Positions 9,189 through 18,079 of a stretch of 64,000 nucleotides of DNA are shown one piece after another. A program made the position numbers and the translations under genes. The stretch spans positions 1 through 64,000 of the forward strand of contig JAGASI010000005.1 in assembly GCA_017621845.1 (NCBI GenBank), in the 5' to 3' direction. The notes below the pieces were generated by a model. The model had not been told where the DNA came from and ran no database searches. It saw only the letters and a list, made by a program, of their open reading frames with translations. Numbering within the stretch: the stretch's first letter is position 1; each line of letters opens with the position of its first letter. Source of the DNA: Muribaculaceae bacterium (GTDB lineage Bacteria; Bacteroidota; Bacteroidia; Bacteroidales; Muribaculaceae).

Positions 9189-10280
9189 TTATTTTATTTC
9201 GATGTTAATGTTTCCATTGTACCCCGGGCTTATAGATACGCCACCGGTGGTGCGCATGGTCAGGAAGCGGCCTCGTATTTCGGTGAGGTGCCCTCTGAGT
9301 AATGGGACATTGACCGAAGGGGATGAGGCCAACAGAGTACCCTCCCGGTCATATACATCGACGGCGACATCAACCGATGTCTCCTTGCCGTTGGTAAAAC
9401 AGTAATCGTGGCCCAGTTCCATCTCCTCATCGCTCAGAGATACCATCTGACCGCTAAAATTGACCCCTACTCTTGAATTGGTGGGATGGTCTATAAACAT
9501 GTTATAAGTGCAGGGCATATAACCGCTATATCGGAATACTATGTGATAGTCATCGGGATTAACGCTACGGCCTGGAGCATTGTCAGGGTTGTCACCACGG
9601 CTATTGCCGGCTTGGTTGAGTTGCTCGGCAAATTCGCGTATATCGGTAGCGATAAAGCGGAAGCGTGCCATAGGACGTGTCATGTCTACATCTTTTTCGG
9701 TCGTCTGGTACTCAAGGACTGTAGCTGTCACCTCGCCCTTGTAGGCTTCTCCGCTGTCACTACAACCATAGTGAGGTTCAGAGACGGTAATGGATGCGAA
9801 GTCTGATGTTAGGTAACGGAAATCATTGACATGTCCATCAAGGACATAATCGGTCCACACTCTCACGTCATATTCGCCGGCGGGGACTTCAAGTTCCAGA
9901 TGACTGTCATGACTAAGTGGGTCATAGTCATGGGTGAATATATAGGTGAATGGTTCTCCTCGAGACGATGAGCGCTTACCGTTGGTATCTGACAGCGGAT
10001 ATAGCTTGACGATATGTCTGACATCCCATAACGGTTCTTGACGAGAACGTGCCCCGGGAGCTTGTATGATGAGATTCTTGTAGAGAGGTAGTGACTGCTC
10101 GTGTTTAAGATTGAGGATAAGCAGTGTTTTGGGCTTGGGTGGCTCAGGCTCCTCAGGGTAGAAGTGGATGGTGCTGTCACACGATGACAGTACTATAGCC
10201 ATTATACATATTAAGATATATATGGGCCGAGATGTAAGGTCAAGATGTTTGGACAGCGGCTTTAAGTGAATGATTACCAT
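9189..10280 (-). CDS. FimB/Mfa2-like pilus anchor lipoprotein (putative)
   Basis: The 363-residue product has a lipoprotein signal (CIMAIVLSSC). It contains a VPAGEYDVRVWTDYV segment and a second half with MTRPMARFRFIATD, the pattern of paired transthyretin-like domains in FimB/Mfa2-type pilus anchors of Bacteroidales; I cannot assign an exact Pfam family. An in-frame GTG lies upstream at 10289, but the ATG at 10280 is preceded at eight bases by AGGAGG (10290-10295), a near-perfect Shine-Dalgarno that is unusual in this window. The start overlaps the end of the upstream gene (ATGGTAA), suggesting translational coupling. Confidence 0.65.
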   Translation of the reverse strand: MVIIHLKPLSKHLDLTSRPIYILICIMAIVLSSCDSTIHFYPEEPEPPKPKTLLILNLKHEQSLPLYKNLIIQAPGARSRQEPLWDVRHIVKLYPLSDTNGKRSSSRGEPFTYIFTHDYDPLSHDSHLELEVPAGEYDVRVWTDYVLDGHVNDFRYLTSDFASITVSEPHYGCSDSGEAYKGEVTATVLEYQTTEKDVDMTRPMARFRFIATDIREFAEQLNQAGNSRGDNPDNAPGRSVNPDDYHIVFRYSGYMPCTYNMFIDHPTNSRVGVNFSGQMVSLSDEEMELGHDYCFTNGKETSVDVAVDVYDREGTLLASSPSVNVPLLRGHLTEIRGRFLTMRTTGGVSISPGYNGNINIEIK

Positions 10281-11575
10281 TTCATCCACCTCCTTTCGCG
10301 ACGGTCAATGTAAAATTTATAAGAGAATGAGATGCCGGCACGTGTGATTCCCCAGTAAGTGCCATGTCCTTGGTCGAGTTGTTTCCCATTGGAGATGTTG
10401 GCATATTTGACCCACTTATAATTGATGTATCCGGCACCGATGTTAAATTCCAATCCCCATTTCCGGGCTTTATCCAGATGGGTGGCAAATCCATATCCGA
10501 CACCTAACCCAAAGGCAGCATGATTGGGGTCTTGCCAACGGTAGTCCCCGTTAAATGATACGTTAAATCCTATAACCGAGCAGTGTAGTCCGAAGAAATG
10601 TCCTTGTCCGGCTTTCTTGGTCCAATATCATAGTTCGGGTTGAGTCGCCAGCAGTCTGATGCGCCAAGTGTCAGTTATATCGTAGGGCGAGTACCATACA
10701 GGCAAGTCAAGGCTCAACTGTGGCCACAGTTCCACCTCGATGCCGATGTTGGGGCATAATGCCATGTCCCACAGTGCATTGGTCTTGATGGACCAGAAGC
10801 GTTGACGTGGCGCTTGATTGACATAATCATGTTGTATGCAATTGGATTTTATAGGGAGTAAGTTGTTCTGAGGTCTTTGAATCGTCAGGTTCATAGAGAT
10901 TGGCGGTAGCTGTTTGATGCGCTCGCCTATTCTGTGGCGTGTGACAGATGATGAAGTGTATTTCAGCTGTATAGTAGTATGTCTTAGCCGTGGCATTACA
11001 TCGGTAAGTAGCATTTTATATGCCATGCCGTCAGCGATGGTTTTGAGAGCCTCCTCACGGGCATCGGGATGCATATTGGTGCTGTTGTTGAGTGTTTGCA
11101 GTATTTCGGTGCGATAGGGCATGTTTTCATCTTGTTGTACCGCTTGCATAAGGCCACTCCAGTCTTCAGATATAGAGGAGACTGTGTAAATGTTTGTCGG
11201 GAAGCTATATCGTTTTTTTAAAATGTCAGCGAGCGCTTGGGCACGGGCTTGAGATAAACGCTCATTTATCGATAACTTGCCATCGGGCGACGCGGCTCCA
11301 ATCACAGTGATATTTGACATCTTGAGATTGGGCTCCTGAGACACGGCATCGATGGTTGTTAATACTTTAGCAAGCTGTCTATGATTATCCCTGTATTCTT
11401 GGTCAATGGTTGAGTGGCTGAAGCTAAATTCGATTTTAGCCTCAGCTGAAACCTCAACATCCGTGGTATCCATCTTCCATATCGACCGATTATCGTCGAT
11501 ATTACTTGAAATAGCGGTGTTATAGATTAAGAATATAAACAGTATCGAGATAATGCATTGGTAATTATGATGCAT
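10274..11575 (-). pseudogene. DUF3575/OmpA-like outer-membrane protein interrupted by an in-frame TGA
   Basis: The frame opens at 11575 with a signal peptide, followed by an OmpA-like stretch (ITVIGAASPDGKLSINERLS) and, from about residue 265, the DUF3575 beta-barrel-like domain (FWSIKTNALWDMALCPNIGIEVEL). At 10628-10630 the frame meets TGA, but it stays open in the same frame for 117 further codons to TAA at 10274-10276, encoding GQGHFFGLHCSVIGF, GYGFATHLDKARKWGLEFN and GITRAGISFSYKFYIDRR, which complete the domain. The surrounding residues (QPEL-stop-YWTKK) suggest a CGA to TGA change. Either a recent nonsense mutation, a sequencing error or readthrough. Intact length would be 433 residues. 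First gene of the pilus-like operon. Confidence 0.8.
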
Positions 11576-11694
11576 ATAGGGAGTACTTAAGACAGATAAA
11601 GAATTAGGCCAGAGGTCAACTTGTCTGTTTTGGTTGGTTTATTGGTTAGGATTTAATAAGAGTGTTATACGTACTTTACCCGCATAAATTTTTG

Positions 11695-11725
11695 CAAAAG
11701 TACAAATTGGGATAAGATAAATCAA
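11695..11725 (-). promoter_or_regulatory. Promoter of the pilus-like operon
   Basis: Minus-strand TTG (11723-11725), 20-base spacer, then TACTTTTG (11695-11702). It would give a leader of about 110 bases before the ATG at 11575. A short inverted repeat (GTACTTT at 11671-11677 with AAAGTAC at 11697-11703) surrounds the likely start point. 11576-11883 holds this promoter and the next terminator and no gene I can support. Confidence 0.7.
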
Positions 11726-11822
11726 TATCCAATATGTCGGCATCGAACGCCCCCCCTCCTGATGTATTGCGTTGAAATACAATGAGTTGCGCCCTTGGTT
11801 AAATAAAGTTAAACATATAAAT

Positions 11823-11856
11823 AAGCGGCTGTTGCCATGGGGTGCAACAGCCGCTT
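11823..11856 (-). terminator. Terminator of the B12 acquisition operon
   Basis: A perfect 13-bp stem, AAGCGGCTGTTGC (11823-11835) with its complement at 11844-11856, has an 8-base loop. On the minus strand it is followed by TTATTTATA. It lies 28 bases past the stop codon of the last operon gene. Confidence 0.75.
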
Positions 11857-11883
11857 GGGGCATGAATAAAGAGTCGAGTGGGG

Positions 11884-14800
11884 TTATTTCTTGATAAGCT
11901 TCTGGGCCGGGCCGTCGGGGAGGACTACAAAGTAGATGCCTGCCGGGAGAGCTGAGACATCAATTGCCTCACCGGGATTGACTGTGCAGTTGAAGACGAG
12001 GGTAGAGCCGGCAGAGTAAATTTTTACGGCAATAGGCTCGATGTTGCCGAGGGCTATCGAGTATACGGCGGGGTTGGGGAAGATATGCATGCCTGTCTTG
12101 TCCGGGCTGATGTTGTCAACTCCAAGTTGGGTCATGTCAATGTAAACTGTGGCCTGGTGATAGGTATAGGGATTGGATGGGTTGATAGAAGGAGCGGCAG
12201 TGCGAGAAGCTCGTTGCAGGGCACCCTCAACGATTACCGACAGTCCATTTTGGATTTGGGCTTCATCAGAAAGCGATACTGTCAGGATGTTATTGGTGAC
12301 AGATACGGTGTAACCCTCGGGAAGTGCAGGCGATTTGGAATACTTACGGGTAACGAGTTTGTAGAAGTCATTCATGCCATCGATCGAATAGACCTCAGAA
12401 AGGTCGAGCGAGCCGGTGCGGGATGTAGCGTCAATTATGAGGTTGACGTTATCGTTGACCGCCGGGTCTTTGGTGTAATTGCTCTTGGATGTATGTAGGA
12501 CCGGTAGTATGATGGTCTTGACTTGGTCGCCGATGCGAGCCTCGATAGTCAGGCGGTATTCACGCCAATCGCCTTTTACGAGGTTATTGCATAGGGTGTT
12601 ATGGCTGATGTAGAACATATCACTGTATTCCTCAGGCTCTACTTTGACGAGAGAGAGGTCGGCGGCTTTCTTAAAAACGGTGCGTGTGTCCTTGAAAGAA
12701 GCATAGGCAATCTGGTCACAAGCAAAGACTTTGTCGTTGAGTTCTTTCTGAGAGAGATTGTCATCTTCGATGGCGATATATTTGAAGGCCTGTGTGATTT
12801 GGGGGATGTCGATAACTGTTAACTCAAATGTTTTTTTGATGTTGGGATTGGTGTTGGAGGTTACGGTCAGGGTCGTAACACCGGCTTTGAGAGCCTCGAA
12901 GAAGCCGTCGGGCTCGATTGCGGCGACAGATGGGTCTGAACTTGTCCAGGTGTATGTGTCATAGATAAAGTTGTTGGCATTGGTGCCGTTGAGAGTCGAA
13001 CCGTTTTCGGTGATTCCAAGGGTGACGTATGACATTTTGTCACCGACGAGACATGTTCCGGCAGTTTCACTGACAGTAGAAGCATTTCCTTCACGTGCAA
13101 TCTTGATATCCTTGAGGGTGACAACTTCGACTTCAAATACATCCTCGGGAGCGAGGTCGGTAGCCGAGAAATGTATTTTTGTGGCACCGGTCTTGATGGC
13201 GGTAAAAAGGCCGTTCTCGTCGATGGTGCCGACAGAAGGATTTTCGACCGACCATTTGGCGGTTGTGCCTGACATGCGGCGGCCGTTGTGGAAAGCGATG
13301 CCTTCATATTGGCATGTCATACCCTCGACAACTTGTAGTTGTGTGATACCGGCATAGTTGAGGTAGTAGTCACCCTCCTTGGTTTGTTGGGGGTCGGGAC
13401 GAGTTATCGCTATGGCAGCAACCTCGGTTGATGATTCTCCGAGCCATCCACATTGCTGGTTGACAGAGTTGTAGATTTTGATGAAGTCGATGTGGTCGAG
13501 GTCTACATAATTTCCGTCCTTGTCGACAGCCCATGAGATATCAAAGCCGTCGGCGACTTTGCCGTTGTCATCCTGATAATAGGGGTTGCGTGGCTTAGTC
13601 AGATCGCCGGTAGTCGCATGGTTGTCACAGTAACCGAAGCCAAGAGGACGGTAGCACTCGATATAAGATGGCACGCGCAGGTCATATACAGCATTGATGT
13701 GAGTGCCGGTAAGGTTCAGGTATTTATCGTCTTTAAGCGTGATGTCTTTATATATGGCCGGGTTGGGGAAATAGCTCTGGGCGTGGAATTGATTGGAAGG
13801 AACGGCGCCTTTATGACCGTCAGATGTGGTATAGGGAATGTAGTAGCGGGAGGCGTATCCGGGGTCTTCGTACGAGAAAGTTACATTGCGCCGTGATGTG
13901 TTGAACCAGTAGTTGGACCCGGCAAGTTCATACCAAGTATCATCGGGCAGGCCGTTGCCGTTATCATCGCGCATTACCATTACCGCGCCGGGCTCGGCCC
14001 AATACCCCTTGGCGGCGGCTTCAAAGGCGTTGCCGGCGATAGTGAAGTCAACACCATAGGGATTGCGTGGGTCGTTAAGAACCGGTTGGTCAAAGCCTAA
14101 TACTACATAACCGCCAAAGCCACCGAGAGAAATCATTCCTGAGGTTGCCGGAACAGACTCAGAACCATTGCCACCGGTAGAGCCAATCAAGACATCGGCT
14201 TGGGTAAAGCCACTGGAGTTGACAAACTGTCCGGGAGCGGGAACAAATTCAAATACTTTGGTTACGCCGGGATTTTTGCGCAGGGTCACTGTCACGGTGG
14301 CATCGCTTGACTCGATGGGCTGGCCGTTGGCGTCAACATAGCTCAGACGATAATTGAATGTGTCTTCAGTATAGTTTTCCACGCCTTGGACATCGGCCTC
14401 GGTGCGGGAGACAACGACAGCCTTAGTGTCGCGACCGAACGTGTCTTTAGCATCGCAGATAGAGGCGGTGCCGTGGCGGGGTTGGGTTAGAAGTTCAACT
14501 TTATAAGGAGAGAGCATCTTGTCATTGGCGAGGAAGGTGATTGTATCTTGTCCGGGTTTTATTTCGACAAAATAAGTGTCAGGTGTGGCTTTTACGGTAT
14601 ATAAATCATAGTTGTATGTGGCTTCGACACGGGTACCGTTGCGCTCGGCCCAGGCGGTCAGGGTGCCACTTCCGGTGACGGGTTGGATGGTTAGGGTAGC
14701 CTGAGCGTAATTACCGCTGATTTCAGACACTATGTTGCTGATGACATCGGTGTTGGAGGCAGTCATACCAAAAGTTATGCCGTTGGCCTCCCATAGTTTG

Positions 14801-15345
14801 GGGTCGTTCCATCCGGGGACTATTTTAAAGAAATTAGATAAATATACATTGGTGGTGAAGACGTCAGATTTACGAAGGCCGTTGAGATTCTGGACGTTGC
14901 TAACATTAGGAGTGAATGGAAGGTCGCCTGGATCGGTAACGGTGAATTTGCGGCTAACTGTCGATATGACCCCATTATAGGTGCAATGAATCGTTAGGAC
15001 AGCTTCGCCAACAGTCATGGGCTTGAGTTTCCAAGTGATGTTGTTGTTGCGATACTTTTGGTTGGGGTTGAAGCCACAGTTGGTGACTTCGAGCAGGTCG
15101 GGGTTGGAATTTTCGTAAGTGAAAGTAAGGCCATTTTCGGCAAGGTCGGTTGTCGCGTAGGCATTAACTCCTGATGGGAGCTTAAAATATTCGCTCCATA
15201 GTTGCTCTTGGGTATATTCGTCAAGACGAGCCACGGCATTGTAATCTTTAAGCGAGGTAGCAGGATCAAGCGCTTGGGCTGATGTCAGAGCCGGGATTAA
15301 GACTGCAACGACTAAAAGCAGTTGGTTAAAAAAAATTTTTAACAT
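11884..15345 (-). CDS. Large T9SS-exported Ig-like surface protein in the B12 operon
   Basis: The 1153-residue product has a Sec signal (MLKIFFNQLLLVVAVLIPALTSA), Ig-like repeats up to about 360, then a domain (about 362-655) clearly homologous to the neighbouring lipoprotein gene: both carry PAPGQF, GGYV-FGFD, NGLPDD-WYELAGS, FDISWAVD and CGW-GE(S/T)STE. Several BIG2-like Ig repeats follow (AKWSVENPSVGTIDENGLFT; YTWTSSDPSVAAIEPDGFFE). The C-terminus (FPNPAVYS to the final KLIKK) is a type A T9SS sorting domain. Last gene of the riboswitch-controlled operon, 14 bases from the gene upstream, so a role in corrinoid capture is inferred; no binding residues are known to me. Confidence 0.8.
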   Translation of the reverse strand: MLKIFFNQLLLVVAVLIPALTSAQALDPATSLKDYNAVARLDEYTQEQLWSEYFKLPSGVNAYATTDLAENGLTFTYENSNPDLLEVTNCGFNPNQKYRNNNITWKLKPMTVGEAVLTIHCTYNGVISTVSRKFTVTDPGDLPFTPNVSNVQNLNGLRKSDVFTTNVYLSNFFKIVPGWNDPKLWEANGITFGMTASNTDVISNIVSEISGNYAQATLTIQPVTGSGTLTAWAERNGTRVEATYNYDLYTVKATPDTYFVEIKPGQDTITFLANDKMLSPYKVELLTQPRHGTASICDAKDTFGRDTKAVVVSRTEADVQGVENYTEDTFNYRLSYVDANGQPIESSDATVTVTLRKNPGVTKVFEFVPAPGQFVNSSGFTQADVLIGSTGGNGSESVPATSGMISLGGFGGYVVLGFDQPVLNDPRNPYGVDFTIAGNAFEAAAKGYWAEPGAVMVMRDDNGNGLPDDTWYELAGSNYWFNTSRRNVTFSYEDPGYASRYYIPYTTSDGHKGAVPSNQFHAQSYFPNPAIYKDITLKDDKYLNLTGTHINAVYDLRVPSYIECYRPLGFGYCDNHATTGDLTKPRNPYYQDDNGKVADGFDISWAVDKDGNYVDLDHIDFIKIYNSVNQQCGWLGESSTEVAAIAITRPDPQQTKEGDYYLNYAGITQLQVVEGMTCQYEGIAFHNGRRMSGTTAKWSVENPSVGTIDENGLFTAIKTGATKIHFSATDLAPEDVFEVEVVTLKDIKIAREGNASTVSETAGTCLVGDKMSYVTLGITENGSTLNGTNANNFIYDTYTWTSSDPSVAAIEPDGFFEALKAGVTTLTVTSNTNPNIKKTFELTVIDIPQITQAFKYIAIEDDNLSQKELNDKVFACDQIAYASFKDTRTVFKKAADLSLVKVEPEEYSDMFYISHNTLCNNLVKGDWREYRLTIEARIGDQVKTIILPVLHTSKSNYTKDPAVNDNVNLIIDATSRTGSLDLSEVYSIDGMNDFYKLVTRKYSKSPALPEGYTVSVTNNILTVSLSDEAQIQNGLSVIVEGALQRASRTAAPSINPSNPYTYHQATVYIDMTQLGVDNISPDKTGMHIFPNPAVYSIALGNIEPIAVKIYSAGSTLVFNCTVNPGEAIDVSALPAGIYFVVLPDGPAQKLIKK

Positions 15346-15359
15346 AATATTTATATTAG

Positions 15360-16811
15360 TTATTGGATAATGAATTTAAGAGAGCGGTCGGCGACACGTG
15401 CGATATACATGCCGTGGGGAATGTTGGTGTCAATAATCATGCTTTCATCAGTGATTGACGCGGAGAAAACTTCTAAGCCTTGTAGAGAATAGATAAGGAG
15501 TTGTTGCCCGATGGCACCGGTGATGGAAAGCGAGGTGCCACCTAAGTGGGTGATTCCGATAACCTGAGTGTGGATGTCATCAATGCCTTGGCCCTCCTTG
15601 ACGGTGAACACGGGGAGGGACGGAAACCAGTAGTTCTGAATCATTGAGTAATCCTTGATTTTGTTGCCTTCAGAGTCGGTGCGGCGGGTTATATATATCG
15701 GTGTGGCAAATTCATGGAATAGAGACATATATAATTCCTCGGTCTCGGGATGGACACGCATCGAGCAGCCGTATAATTTCCATGGACTTGAGCCACCTTC
15801 TTGAACAAGGTCTATAATTTTGGTGAAGGTATTGGAATCAATGTCATATTTGAAAATCATTGAGCCTGAGAACCAGCTGTTAAAGCCACCGTTCCAATAC
15901 AAGACGTTTTTGCGTGCCGACGCGCAGAACCCATCCGGGGTCCATGCATACCATGACGAAGCCGGTGGATAGTAGGGGTCAGGGACATTTATGACGCGAT
16001 AGTCCATAGTCTCGGGGTCAACCTCGATGAGGTAGGGCAGCATGTCCCCCAAACCGCCGGTATCTTTGGTGACGCTGAGGTAAAGACGGTTATTGGCGGC
16101 TAAGACTACTGAGCCGATACCGGCACCCTCCTGAGTCTTATCGGCGATAGTGAATATGCGGTCAACTTCATCTGTTGAGGGATTGATGCGTAAAAGACCA
16201 TACTCTTGGTGGGCGACAAAAATATATCCGACGGCACGTACCATAGAACCACATTGTCCATGGTAAAGTGCTCCTGCCGAGTTGGTGTTGCCACCATCGG
16301 AGTATCCGTTGGGATTTTCGGTGCCCCGAACCATTGATGTGACGGTATAATCGTCGAGGTTAAAGATCCATACGCCGTGACTCGAGGATATATATCCTTT
16401 GTGACTGTCCCAACCGACAAATCCACGACCGTCACACTGATTGCCTGACGGGTCGATGAGAGTTGACTGATATAGCATCTTGAGGTTGGTGGCGTTGGCT
16501 ACAGTTATGCGTCCACCTGTGATAGAAGCTCCCGGGTCGCGTTCCTGTTTGGCAATCAGAAATAAGCGTCCATCGTGGATGGCACCGTACTGATTGGTGC
16601 ACCCGAGCTCGTATCCGGGGTTCTCGGTCTGAAAGATACGGTAGTCCCAGTAGTTGCCGTCAGGGTCATCGGGATGCAGGAAGTTGATAGTGGAGTTCTG
16701 GTGGCCATACCAGTCCTCGTTGACAAAGAATACGCCGTCGGTGTATTCTTTGGCTGATGTTGATGGAGAGGACAGCAGTAACGCTGTCAGAAGAAAGTAG
16801 AAATGCCTCAT
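15360..16811 (-). CDS. BtuG-like beta-propeller (DUF5074-type) with T9SS sorting domain
   Basis: The 483-residue protein has a Sec signal (ALLLSSPSTSAKE) and then a beta-propeller region beginning DGVFFVNEDWYGHQNSTINF, which parallels GFYLVNEGNMGSNKCTLDF of the BtuG gene in the same operon. Blade-like repeats run to about residue 410 (GCTNQYGAIHDGRLFLIAK, CDGRGFVGWDSHKGYISSS). The C-terminus (LSITGAIGQQLLIYSLQGLE to SLKFIIQ) is a type A T9SS sorting domain. So the operon encodes one propeller as a lipoprotein and a second as secreted T9SS cargo. The gene lies 50 bases after the upstream gene. Corrinoid binding is plausible by homology but unproven. Confidence 0.8.
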   Translation of the reverse strand: MRHFYFLLTALLLSSPSTSAKEYTDGVFFVNEDWYGHQNSTINFLHPDDPDGNYWDYRIFQTENPGYELGCTNQYGAIHDGRLFLIAKQERDPGASITGGRITVANATNLKMLYQSTLIDPSGNQCDGRGFVGWDSHKGYISSSHGVWIFNLDDYTVTSMVRGTENPNGYSDGGNTNSAGALYHGQCGSMVRAVGYIFVAHQEYGLLRINPSTDEVDRIFTIADKTQEGAGIGSVVLAANNRLYLSVTKDTGGLGDMLPYLIEVDPETMDYRVINVPDPYYPPASSWYAWTPDGFCASARKNVLYWNGGFNSWFSGSMIFKYDIDSNTFTKIIDLVQEGGSSPWKLYGCSMRVHPETEELYMSLFHEFATPIYITRRTDSEGNKIKDYSMIQNYWFPSLPVFTVKEGQGIDDIHTQVIGITHLGGTSLSITGAIGQQLLIYSLQGLEVFSASITDESMIIDTNIPHGMYIARVADRSLKFIIQ

Positions 16812-16861
16812 AAGTAAAAAATCAGAAGATTAGATATGTTTAGGTTTGTGGTGACCGGGTG

Positions 16862-18079
16862 TTACTCTAATGGGTCGGGTGGAATGATGGGCCCGGTGTT
16901 GATATGAAGGTCAGCGGCCTTGGATAGTTCGGTGGAGGTCTCGCCTATCCAGCCACAGTATTGATTAATACCGGTCTGGACGCGGATGAAGTCAACGCCG
17001 GGGAGGTGGACCTTGTTGCCGTCGTTGTCCACGGCCCATGAAATATCAAATGAATTGAGGTCGGCCAGGTCGTTGGGATGGTTGTCGACATATCCCCAGT
17101 CAAAGGATTGCAGAATGTAGTAGGTGCCATTGCCGCTGGTGTCGTAAGCGTTGCGGGGCAGACACGAACCTGACAATGTGTATGATTGCTCATCAAGCCA
17201 TTTGGGGTAATAGTCCTGGGAGTGGAAGGTGTTGCGATGGATATATCCTGTCGAATCGTTGGAGTCGGTCCAGCGTATATATTCAACGTCGTTGATAAAT
17301 GGTCCTTGGGAATAGATTTTGCGGTCAGGGTCGGGAGCGTGATAGGTCAAGGCGTAATTGTGTTTGGTGTGCATGTTGTAATAATGACTTCCGGCGAGTT
17401 CATACCAGGGGTCGTCGGGCAGGCCGTTGCAGTTGGTGTCATAGCTTACCCACACGATGCCGGGCTCACACGAGCCACCTTTTTTCTCGGGGTTCAACAA
17501 CTCGTAGAAGGCATTGCCCCAGATGCGAAAGTCTTTCTCGCCGGGAACGTTGATAACCGTGTGGTCAAAGCCGAAGGTCACATATCCGCCGTAGGCCCCG
17601 AGGCTGATCATAATGTCGTTTTTGCCCGATATGCAATCCTCGGCTTTCTGAGCCATAGACGCCTCGGTATCTCCGGGTTCATATTTGGGCATCTCGTTGA
17701 TAAACTGTCCAGGAGCCGGGCGGTATTCATATACATGTGAGATATAGGGACTGTATTCAATCTCCTCGTGCATGACATTGACCGTAAACTCGTGGTGATA
17801 GGGTGTCTCGTCATCGATGATGTCCAAGACGAGATTGTGCCGGCCTTCTTTATCGCTCAGGAAGATGTAGTCGCGGTCGGTTGACAGGAGCCGGCCGTCG
17901 GCTGTTGACCATCGATATTGATGGCCGGTGAAGGCCGGTTGAAGCAATAGCTTCTGCATACGGGCGATATGATAGGTCTCGTCTATGCCAAGACTCACCA
18001 TGGGAAGCTCGCTTTGACACGAGCTCATCAGCAATGTAATCAGTAAAAGAGTGTAATAATATGTGGGTCGGTAAATCAT
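16862..18079 (-). CDS. Surface lipoprotein of the B12 operon, homologous to the middle of the 1153-residue protein
   Basis: The 405-residue protein has a lipoprotein signal (LLLITLLMSSC), a short PKD/Ig-like N-terminal part (YRWSTADGRLLSTDRDYIFL) and a large domain from about 113 (EYRPAPGQFINE) with GGYVTFGFDHTVI, CNGLPDDPWYELAGS, FDISWAVDNDGNKV and CGWIGETSTELS. Such proteins sit next to BtuB/BtuG in Bacteroidales B12 loci; BtuH-type cobalamin-binding lipoproteins are one possibility, which I cannot confirm. I chose the ATG at 18079, which overlaps the btuG stop as ATGA, over a longer reading to 18130 that lacks a signal peptide at its start. Confidence 0.8.
   Translation of the reverse strand: MIYRPTYYYTLLLITLLMSSCQSELPMVSLGIDETYHIARMQKLLLQPAFTGHQYRWSTADGRLLSTDRDYIFLSDKEGRHNLVLDIIDDETPYHHEFTVNVMHEEIEYSPYISHVYEYRPAPGQFINEMPKYEPGDTEASMAQKAEDCISGKNDIMISLGAYGGYVTFGFDHTVINVPGEKDFRIWGNAFYELLNPEKKGGSCEPGIVWVSYDTNCNGLPDDPWYELAGSHYYNMHTKHNYALTYHAPDPDRKIYSQGPFINDVEYIRWTDSNDSTGYIHRNTFHSQDYYPKWLDEQSYTLSGSCLPRNAYDTSGNGTYYILQSFDWGYVDNHPNDLADLNSFDISWAVDNDGNKVHLPGVDFIRVQTGINQYCGWIGETSTELSKAADLHINTGPIIPPDPLE

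Noticed and set aside
10628..10630. TGA read as selenocysteine
   Set aside because: No selenoprotein family is involved and no adjacent SECIS-like hairpin was seen; a simple nonsense change explains it.
11671..11703. Invertible promoter for the pilus-like operon
   Set aside because: The inverted repeat is only 7 bases, lies too close to the -7 element, and no recombinase gene is present.
11639..11863. Open frame of 74 codons upstream of the pilus-like operon
   Set aside because: It overlaps the promoter and the B12-operon terminator and has no recognisable features.
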